The translations under genes were made by a program, and so were the position numbers. Positions 58,674 through 64,000 of a stretch of 64,000 bases of DNA are shown here, one piece after another. Each line of letters begins with the position of its first letter. The first letter of the stretch is position 1. The stretch is taken from contig CAYGTO010000010.1 in assembly GCA_964352815.1 (NCBI GenBank), positions 20,971-84,970 of the forward strand, written 5' to 3'. Origin of the DNA: CAYGTO01 sp964352815. GTDB lineage: Bacteria; Pseudomonadota; Alphaproteobacteria; Rickettsiales; UBA3002. The notes under the pieces are model-generated. The model had not been told where the DNA came from. It searched no databases and saw only the letters and a list, made by a program, of their open reading frames with translations.

Positions 58674-61091
58674 TCACACGAAACTATACGGATCGATGTC
58701 GATCTTGCGCTTCATGCCGCGCGGGGTCGGATGGGGTGCGAGCCACTCTTCAATCAGCTTCTGAATATGGCAATTAAGCGGCGCCTGAATCAAAAAACGA
58801 TAGCGGAAATAGCGGCGCAATTTCAACAGTGGTGCGGGGGCGGGGCCTAAGATACGAATTTCTTCCATCTGCGGAATCGCCTTGGCGAGCTGTGCGGCGT
58901 AATCGCGCACTTCGGTCTCATTCTTACCTTCCAAAATAATCGCGGCCAACCGGCCAAAGGGCGGCATCTCCATCGCTTGACGGCGCCGCATCTCGAGCGC
59001 AAGCAACCCATCGCGATTACCTTCCTTCAGCGCCTGCATTACCGGATGATCGGGCATGTAGCTCTGCAGATACACCTCGCCGCCGGTATGTTCGCGGCCT
59101 GCGCGCCCGGAAAGCTGATGCAGCAATTGGAAGCTGCGCTCACTCGCGCGGATGTCCCCGCCGGACAGGCCGAGATCGGCATCGATCACCCCAACGAGCG
59201 AAAGATAAGGGAAATGATGGCCCTTGGCGATGAGCTGCGTGCCAATGAGGATATCAATCTCGCGTGCTTCCATTTTGGTGAGCAGCTCTTGCAGCGACAG
59301 ACCTTCCTGCTTGGTGTCACTGACCAAATCACTCGAGAGAATACCGAGCCGCGCCTGGGGGATGGTCTGCTGCACCTCTTCGGCAATGCGCTCCACCCCC
59401 GGGCCGCAGGGCACGAGCGTATCGGCCTCGCCGCATTCCGGGCACTGTTTCGGCACAGGCAGGCGCGTGTCGCAATGATGGCACTGCAAATAGGGCCGGC
59501 CGCTCGCATGGAGCACCATCCACGCCGAACAATTCGGACATTCATACCGGTGGCCACAACTATTACACAACACCAGCGGCGCATAGCCCCGGCGGTTTAG
59601 AAACAGCAGCGACTGATGGCCGCGCGACAGGGTTTCCAGAATCTGGCCGCGCAGGGCCGGAGACAGCCAGCGCCCGCGATCCATCGGCTCGCTGCGCATG
59701 TCAATCAGCGACACGGACGGCATCTGTGCCTTGCCATAGCGACTTTCCAGCACCACCCGGCTATAGCGCTCACGCTGCACATTGGCCATGGTCTCCAGCG
59801 ACGGGGTTGCCGAGGCCAGCACCAGCGGAATCTGTTCTTTTTGTGCGCGCAGCACCGCCATATCACGCGCATGATACATCACCCCTTCCTCTTGCTTATA
59901 GGAGCCGTCATGCTCCTCATCGATGATGATGAGTTTGAGGTTTTTATAGGGCAGCAGCAAGGCCGAGCGCGCACCGACAATCAACCGGGCAGCGCCGGTC
60001 ATGATGCTGCGCAAGGTAATGGCGCGCTGGCGCTGAGTAATGCCTGAATGCCACACAGCAGGCGCAAACCCAAACCGCGCCTCGCAGCGCTTGAGCCATT
60101 GATGGGAGAGGGCGATTTCGGGGAGCATTACCAGCACTTGCCCGTCGCTTTGGCTCAACGCCTTCTCAATCGTATCGAAATAGACTTCCGTCTTCCCCGA
60201 ACCGGTCACCCCATCCAGCAGGGTGACGGAAAAGCCGTGATCCAGCTTGTGCGCCAACAACGTGGTAGCTTCGGATTGAGAGGATGAGAGTTTTTTTGTG
60301 TGCCCCCGCGCTGCACTACTGTTGCGCGCGATGGGCCTAACGCCTTCGGCGACTGAAGGGTTCGGACTGCTGTCCTCACCACGGCCCTTTCTCGCATTCA
60401 GCGAATGGTCAATATGCGCCACCTCTTCGCGCGCGATCAGCAACCCTGCCTTTTCCATGCTGCGTAAAATCGAAGTGCTCACACCGGCCGCTTTCGCGAG
60501 TGCTTGTTTTGTGTGCCCCCGCGCTGCACTATTGTTGCGCGCGATGGGCCTAACAGCGTCGCGGACTAAAGCGTGCGGACTACTGTCCGCACCTCCTGTC
60601 CCATGCATATATTCAAACGCCTCCACAACCTTTCGCCGCTTCGGGGTCAGCCCTTCAATATCCATCTCCGCCGCCAGCTCAATCACATTCTCTTTCGGCG
60701 GGTCGAAGGCAAACATCGTCTGCGGCAACACCATCTTGAGCACCGCACCCACCGGCGCCATGGTGTAGCTCGCGATCCATTGAATCGTCTCAAGCAGCGG
60801 CTCGGGCAGGGGCGGAAGGTCGCGAAACACATGCGCAATCGGTTTACATTTCTCGGGTGGCACTTCGCCTTTGCCCGGCCCCCAGACCACGCCGAGCACA
60901 TATTTCGCCTCGGCCTTACGCGGGCCGAAATTCACCTTTACCAAATCACCGCGCGTTACCCGCCCGGCCATCCGCGCCGGCACCCGGTAGTCAAAGCCAT
61001 GGTCAAACAGCTGCGGCAAGAGCACCTCGACGGTCTCCTCCTGACAGGCGAGAACATGGTCGTTTTTTTCGGGCGCAAAGAGGTCCATCAC
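58674..61091 (-). CDS. priA: Primosomal replication-restart helicase PriA with two in-frame repeat insertions
   Basis: A 3'-5' helicase that reloads the replisome at stalled forks. LLDGVTGSGKTEVYFD (~290) is Walker A, IIDEEHDGSYKQEE is the DEEH box, and ATPSLETMANV also matches. The zinc region CNSCGHRYECPNC...CHHCD...CPECG (~515-560) is complete, and IGTQLIAKGHHFPYLSLVGVIDAD follows. At 805 residues it is about 70 longer than usual. Two family B elements lie at ~166-194 and ~237-264, both in the DNA-binding part before the helicase core and both coding DSSP...VRPIARN.SAARGHTK. The zinc and ATPase sites are untouched. The gene overlaps the upstream GIY-YIG frame by 4 bases. Confidence 0.96.
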   Translation of the reverse strand: MMDLFAPEKNDHVLACQEETVEVLLPQLFDHGFDYRVPARMAGRVTRGDLVKVNFGPRKAEAKYVLGVVWGPGKGEVPPEKCKPIAHVFRDLPPLPEPLLETIQWIASYTMAPVGAVLKMVLPQTMFAFDPPKENVIELAAEMDIEGLTPKRRKVVEAFEYMHGTGGADSSPHALVRDAVRPIARNNSAARGHTKQALAKAAGVSTSILRSMEKAGLLIAREEVAHIDHSLNARKGRGEDSSPNPSVAEGVRPIARNSSAARGHTKKLSSSQSEATTLLAHKLDHGFSVTLLDGVTGSGKTEVYFDTIEKALSQSDGQVLVMLPEIALSHQWLKRCEARFGFAPAVWHSGITQRQRAITLRSIMTGAARLIVGARSALLLPYKNLKLIIIDEEHDGSYKQEEGVMYHARDMAVLRAQKEQIPLVLASATPSLETMANVQRERYSRVVLESRYGKAQMPSVSLIDMRSEPMDRGRWLSPALRGQILETLSRGHQSLLFLNRRGYAPLVLCNSCGHRYECPNCSAWMVLHASGRPYLQCHHCDTRLPVPKQCPECGEADTLVPCGPGVERIAEEVQQTIPQARLGILSSDLVSDTKQEGLSLQELLTKMEAREIDILIGTQLIAKGHHFPYLSLVGVIDADLGLSGGDIRASERSFQLLHQLSGRAGREHTGGEVYLQSYMPDHPVMQALKEGNRDGLLALEMRRRQAMEMPPFGRLAAIILEGKNETEVRDYAAQLAKAIPQMEEIRILGPAPAPLLKLRRYFRYRFLIQAPLNCHIQKLIEEWLAPHPTPRGMKRKIDIDPYSFV
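60298..60379 (-). repeat. Family B element, copy B6 (in priA)
   Basis: On the coding strand: GGAC-AGCA-GTCC, CCTTCAGTC, GCC-GAA-GGC, GTTAGGCCCATCGCGCGCAACAGTAGTGCAGCGCGGGGGCAC. It is translated DSSPNPSVAEGVRPIARNSSAARGH. Confidence 0.9.
60509..60592 (-). repeat. Family B element, copy B7 (in priA)
   Basis: On the coding strand: TGCGGAC-AGTA-GTCCGCA, CTTTAGTC, CGCGACGC, TGTTAGGCCCATCGCGCGCAACAATAGTGCAGCGCGGGGGCACAC. The first stem is longer than in B6 but fully paired. It is read in the same phase as B6. Confidence 0.9.
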
Positions 61092-61492
61092 TTATCATCC
61101 TGAGGGAGCAAAACGCCTAAAGAAGCCATATCGCTGGCCAATAGATCCTTCGTCAGGCATGCGCCTTTCTCAGGATGACGTATATTATACGCAGGGGGTA
61201 CCCCACATATTTCATCGTACAAATCATGCCATTCCGGATTTGTCGCCTCAATTAATCCAATTTTCTTTTTTCTCAGCCAGCCCTTAATCTCTTTCTCTCT
61301 TAAAATGGCATTCTCCATCGTCTCACAAAGCTCATAATAAACGAGATGTTTGCATTTATATTTCTGCGTAAAGCCCTTTACAGCGCCTTCTTTATGCTGG
61401 TACACACGCAACATAAGATTGGAAGTGACACCTGTGTAGAGCACTCCATCAGGTGCATTTGTTACCATATAAACAGCAGGGTGTTTTTCCAT
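61088..61492 (-). CDS. GIY-YIG domain protein whose C-terminus is made by a family A repeat
   Basis: A 134-residue member of the small GIY-YIG (UPF0213-like) group. HPAVYMVTNAPDGVLYTGVTSNLMLRVYQHKEG contains the VYM...LYTGVT form of the GIY...YIG motif and the conserved Arg (MLRVYQH). REKEIKGWLRKKKIGLIEATNPEWHDLYDEI is the usual end of the domain at about residue 98. The remaining ~30 residues, from RHPEKGACLTKDLL to LLPQDDK, are encoded by the palindrome at 61094-61180. The stop overlaps the priA start. Its cell role is unknown; the fold cleaves DNA in relatives. Confidence 0.88.
   Translation of the reverse strand: MEKHPAVYMVTNAPDGVLYTGVTSNLMLRVYQHKEGAVKGFTQKYKCKHLVYYELCETMENAILREKEIKGWLRKKKIGLIEATNPEWHDLYDEICGVPPAYNIRHPEKGACLTKDLLASDMASLGVLLPQDDK
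61094..61180 (-). repeat. Family A palindromic element, copy A4 (3' end of GIY-YIG gene)
   Basis: ATCATCCTGAGGG...CTCAGGATGACG, with AGATCCTTCGTC on one side. On the coding strand it is RHPEKGACLTKDLLAS...LLPQDDK, in the family phase. The 5' inner arm (AAGGATCT) is degraded here. Confidence 0.82.
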
Positions 61493-61505
61493 GAGATGAC
61501 ATTAG

Positions 61506-61601
61506 CGTCATCCTGAGGGAATGCAATGACCGAAGGATCTATGGTGCAGAGACACCGATCGATAGATTCTTCGTCAGGCCGAGGCCTTCCTCAGAATGAC
61601 G
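61506..61601. repeat. Family A palindromic element, copy A5 (intergenic)
   Basis: CGTCATCCTGAGGG...CCGAAGGATCTATGG...CGATAGATTCTTCGTCAGG...CCTCAGAATGACG. It fills the space between the divergent GIY-YIG and transaldolase genes and ends 1 base before the AAAAGGAGA that serves tal, so it probably forms most of the tal 5' leader. Confidence 0.88.
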
Positions 61602-61616
61602 AAAAGGAGAATGATA

Positions 61617-62270
61617 ATGAAATTTTTTGTCGATACGGCAGATGTGAATGAAATTAAAACCCTGGCAGCGACCGGGCTACTCGATGGGGTAACAACGAAC
61701 CCGTCGTTGATCGCCAAGTCAGGACGCGATTTCATTGAGGTGATCACTGAGATTTGCGGCATTACGGATGGCCCGGTCAGCGCGGAAGTGGTCGCCACCG
61801 ACGCCGAGCAGATGATCAAAGAAGGCACGAAGCTTGCGAAAATTGCCGATAATATCACCGTCAAACTGCCGCTGACCATGGACGGGCTGACGGCCTGTAA
61901 GCATTTCTCAAATGAGGGAATTAAAACCAATGTCACGCTATGTTTCTCGCCATCGCAGGCGATTTTAGCCGCCAAAGCCGGCGCGACCTATGTCTCACCT
62001 TTCGTGGGCCGACTCGATGATATTTCGCAGGACGGCATGCAGCTGATCTATGATATTGTCGAGATTTACAGCCACTATATCGAGTTCCAAACCCAGGTGC
62101 TGGTTGCTTCGATCCGCCACCCAATGCATTTGGTGGAAGCGGGCAAGGCCGGCGCCGATGTCGCGACCATCCCGGCGAAAGTGATTCATCAGCTGGTGAA
62201 ACATCCGCTGACCGAGGCGGGGCTTGAGGCATTTTTGAAAGATTGGGAATCAACCGGGCAGAAGATTTAG
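61617..62270 (+). CDS. tal: Transaldolase (TalC/fructose-6-phosphate aldolase-like)
   Basis: A 217-residue short transaldolase. MKFFVDTADVNEIKTLAATGLLDGVTTNPSLIAKSG is the family N-terminus. NITVKLPLTMDGLTACK (~82-98) contains the Schiff-base Lys (VKLP), and TNVTLCFSPSQAILAAKAGATYVSPFVGRLDD follows. It transfers a dihydroxyacetone unit between sugar phosphates in the non-oxidative pentose phosphate pathway; the closely related F6P aldolases cannot be separated by eye. AAAAGGAGA lies 6 bases before the ATG at 61617. A family B element begins directly after its stop. Confidence 0.93.
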   Translation: MKFFVDTADVNEIKTLAATGLLDGVTTNPSLIAKSGRDFIEVITEICGITDGPVSAEVVATDAEQMIKEGTKLAKIADNITVKLPLTMDGLTACKHFSNEGIKTNVTLCFSPSQAILAAKAGATYVSPFVGRLDDISQDGMQLIYDIVEIYSHYIEFQTQVLVASIRHPMHLVEAGKAGADVATIPAKVIHQLVKHPLTEAGLEAFLKDWESTGQKI

Positions 62271-62352
62271 TGTTTGCTCCCGCGCTGCACTGCTGTTACG
62301 CGCGATGAGCCTAACGCCTTCGGCGACTAAAGGATCGGCCTACTGGCCTCAT
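62271..62352 (-). repeat. Family B element, copy B8
   Basis: It abuts the tal stop codon. On the minus strand it reads GAGGCCAGTAGGCCGATCCTTTAGTCGCCGAAGGCGTTAGGCTCATCGCGCG...AACAGCAGTGCAGCGCGGGAGCAAAC in pieces, and is the best match to the family consensus. Its three stems are GGCC/GGCC, CGCC/GGCG and CGCGC/GCGCG. Confidence 0.92.
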
Positions 62353-62363
62353 ATGGACACATT

Positions 62364-63116
62364 ATGACAGATGTACAAAAAGAGAATGACGCCGCGCCCG
62401 CCCTTGATGAGGCGCAGGTGCTAGCGTATCTTGAGGCCAACCCGAATTTTATCGCGCAGCATCCTGAGCTGTTGAAAATCCTCACCCCGCCAAAAGAAAA
62501 AACCGGCAGCCGCAAAGTGCTCGACTTTCAGCATTTCGCGATGGCGAATTTGCAAAATGAGGTGAAAGATATTCAACAAAAATTCGACGGGCTACTCTCC
62601 AGCGCGCGCGACAATATGTCCTCGCAGCGGCAGATTCATGAGGCGGTGCTACAGCTCGTCAAAGCGCGCGATGTCGAAGCGCTGCTCGAAGTGATCACCA
62701 TGGATTTGGTGCGGCTATTTGATGTCGATGTGGTGCGACTCGCGATGGAATCGGAAGTGGCAGAATTTTACGACCCTTACATCGACCAGCAACACCAAAC
62801 CGGCGTGATTTTTATGCCGATTGGCGTGATTGACCGGCTCATCGGCGAGGGCGGCGATGTCGCGCTGCTTGCGGACGCGCGCGAAGCCGGGTCGGAATTT
62901 ATTAGCTTCATTTTCAAAGATTGCGAAGAGCTGGCCGGCTCCTGCGCTATGCTCAGATTGCAGCTTGAGAAAATGCAGCGCGATGTGCTGCTCATCTTCG
63001 CCGTGCGCGAGGCCGGACGTTTCCATAGCCAGCAAGCTACTGATCTGCTATCCTTTTTAGCGAGAATTGTGGAATATCGGCTGGATCAATGTCTGAGCGA
63101 ATCGGAAGGGTTGTAG
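62364..63116 (+). CDS. DUF484 family protein
   Basis: A 250-residue GAF-like protein. QVLAYLEANPNFIAQHPELLKILTPP (~18-43) is the DUF484 N-terminus. A helical segment MANLQNEVKDIQQKFDGLLSSARDNMSSQRQIHEAVLQLVKARDVEALLEVI leads to a GAF-type sensor region. The family is found next to xerC in many proteobacteria but its function is not established. The ATG at 62364 follows only 11 bases after the family B repeat, and no strong ribosome-binding site is visible. Confidence 0.9.
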   Translation: MTDVQKENDAAPALDEAQVLAYLEANPNFIAQHPELLKILTPPKEKTGSRKVLDFQHFAMANLQNEVKDIQQKFDGLLSSARDNMSSQRQIHEAVLQLVKARDVEALLEVITMDLVRLFDVDVVRLAMESEVAEFYDPYIDQQHQTGVIFMPIGVIDRLIGEGGDVALLADAREAGSEFISFIFKDCEELAGSCAMLRLQLEKMQRDVLLIFAVREAGRFHSQQATDLLSFLARIVEYRLDQCLSESEGL

Positions 63117-63118
63117 TG

Positions 63119-63230
63119 CCTCTCCCAGTGGGAGAAGTCAACGAGACGAAGTCGAGTTGGAAGAGGGCTGTAAGCAATCAGGCCCTCACCCAAAATGCTG
63201 ACCGCATTGTGACCTCTCCCAGTGGGAGAG
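63119..63230. repeat. Palindromic element J between DUF484 and xerC
   Basis: The near-identical ends CCTCTCCCAGTGGGAGA (63119) and CCTCTCCCAGTGGGAGAG (63213) are each self-complementary, and an inner GAGGGC/GCCCTC pair lies between them. The right end stops 4 bases before the xerC ATG and may hide or replace its ribosome-binding site, since GGGAGAG is the only purine-rich sequence there. Confidence 0.75.
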
Positions 63231-63234
63231 ATAT

Positions 63235-64000
63235 ATGAATTTCGCCCTGCACACAGACGAACAGCTCGGCGCGATGATTCAGGAGTGGCGGGGCTATTTA
63301 ACCCATCAGCGCAAACTCTCAGACAACACCCTCACCGCTTATTTGCATGATCTGTCGGATTGGTGTTCTTTCACCGCGCAGCATTTAGGCTCGGCGATGG
63401 CGGCGAAACATCTACCGCTTTTGACCATTCGCGACTTCCGTAGCTGGCTGTCGCACCGCGCGCAGAATGGCTATGATGCCGCCTCAACGGCGCGGGCGAT
63501 TTCGTCACTGCGCAATTTCTTCACCTATCTCAAACGCACGCAGGGCATCGATAATACCGCCCTGTTTCACCTGCACACCCCGAAACGTAAAGCCGCGTTG
63601 CCGAAAGCGCTGAGTGAAATGGATGCCACCGACGCTGCCGATGCGATTGCCAGCCTGTCGGACGAACCGTGGATTGCGGCGCGCGACACAGCACTGCTGA
63701 TGCTGATTTATGGCTGCGGCTTACGGATCAGTGAAGCGCTGTCGCTTGAGCAGAAGGATATCGCAGCGCATGATTTTCTACGCATTCATGGTAAAGGGAA
63801 TAAGGAGCGGATGGTACCGCTTTTGCCGCTGGTGCGCACGGCGCTTGAGGAATATGTGGCGCTGTGTCCGTATTTTAGGGGTTCAGAAGAAGGAAAACGT
63901 CATCCTGAGCCGAAGGCGAAGGATCTATCGCGCCACACGATGGAAGATCCTTCGTCGGCTTCGCCTTCTCAGGATGACAACTGCTTAACGTCTCATGCCC
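63235..64000 (+). CDS. xerC: Tyrosine recombinase XerC, 5' part, with in-frame repeat insertion
   Basis: The N-terminal core-binding domain (WRGYLTHQRKLSDNTLTAYLHDLSDW) and the start of the catalytic domain are present: DTALLMLIYGCGLRISEALSLEQKDI contains the first catalytic Arg, and IHGKGNKERMVPLLPLV the catalytic Lys. XerC with XerD resolves chromosome dimers at dif. A family A element is inserted at ~221-248, after EEYVALCPYF. The frame stays open to the window edge, so whether the His-x-x-Arg and Tyr residues follow in frame cannot be seen. DUF484 upstream is the usual neighbour. Confidence 0.88.
   Translation, partial: MNFALHTDEQLGAMIQEWRGYLTHQRKLSDNTLTAYLHDLSDWCSFTAQHLGSAMAAKHLPLLTIRDFRSWLSHRAQNGYDAASTARAISSLRNFFTYLKRTQGIDNTALFHLHTPKRKAALPKALSEMDATDAADAIASLSDEPWIAARDTALLMLIYGCGLRISEALSLEQKDIAAHDFLRIHGKGNKERMVPLLPLVRTALEEYVALCPYFRGSEEGKRHPEPKAKDLSRHTMEDPSSASPSQDDNCLTSHA
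63898..63978 (+). repeat. Family A palindromic element, copy A6 (in xerC)
   Basis: CGTCATCCTGAGCCGAAGG...AAGGATCTATCGCGCCACAC...AGATCCTTCGTCGG...TCTCAGGATGAC. It is read as RHPEPKAKDLSRHTMEDPSS...SQDD, nearly the same peptide as in mnmE. Confidence 0.9.

Noticed and set aside
29424..63978. CRISPR array or simple terminators as an explanation for the repeats
   Set aside because: Copies are dispersed, palindromic, not regularly spaced, have no spacers and several are inside coding sequence; few have a T tract.

Overview
The window reads as chromosomal DNA of an alphaproteobacterium of moderately high G+C. Markers for this are the cluster mnmG-rsmG-parA-parB-(holA-lptE-leuS), a cytochrome bc1 operon, the atpH-A-G-D-C order of the F1 ATPase, paired M16 peptidase genes, a DUF3576 lipoprotein next to leuS, a DUF484-xerC pair and a membrane-anchored class I cytochrome c. 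The cell is a respiring diderm: kdsB and lptE (LPS), murJ and uppP (peptidoglycan lipid cycle), lspA, a porin and the yejABEF peptide importer are present. Assignments rest on reading translations and motifs; no database search was run.

Layout. 1-463: end of a large NAD-glutamate dehydrogenase. 464-13939: one long minus-strand block (purH, a CapD/FlaA1-type sugar-nucleotide dehydratase, mutL, pgi, two M16 peptidases, a DUF3035 lipoprotein, lspA, ribF, secF, a Na+/Ca2+ antiporter). 14051-16389: convergent murJ and uppP. 16542-19111: petA-petB-petC. 19352-22452: an accessory stretch with a double deaminase-fold protein, trmL and two unknown genes. 22497-29672: hemF, ampG, an adenosine-kinase-like gene, kdsB, a cytochrome c, nfeD, a stomatin gene and an entericidin. 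29687-35395: yejABEF. 35530-43038: a quinone oxidoreductase, mnmE, mnmG, rsmG, parA, parB, with four perfect parS sites, three of them inside rsmG. 43107-50866: an unknown gene, holA-lptE-leuS-DUF3576, a porin, yggS. 50868-57435: the F1 ATPase operon, interrupted by two extra genes. 57678-64000: an acidic unknown protein, priA, a GIY-YIG gene, transaldolase, DUF484 and a partial xerC.

The most unusual property is the density of short palindromic repeats of several families. Many sit in frame inside core genes: hemF (at least three insertions), yejF, mnmE (two), atpG, priA (two), xerC and the 3' end of the GIY-YIG gene. Family A (GTCATCCTGAG arms, six copies) is read in one frame in all four coding copies. 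Family C (CTTCGCGAG...TCGCAGAA, three copies) is read in one frame in all three. Family B (about 80 nt, eight copies) shows three hairpins whose stems co-vary between copies, as expected if a folded RNA or single-stranded DNA is selected or is the mobile form. The arrangement recalls the Rickettsia palindromic elements, but several unrelated families coexist here and two copies carry nested hairpins.

Gene packing is otherwise tight. Convergent genes abut with 0-2 bases between stops at several places, and operon genes overlap by ATGA/TGATG, so most non-coding sequence is repeat.
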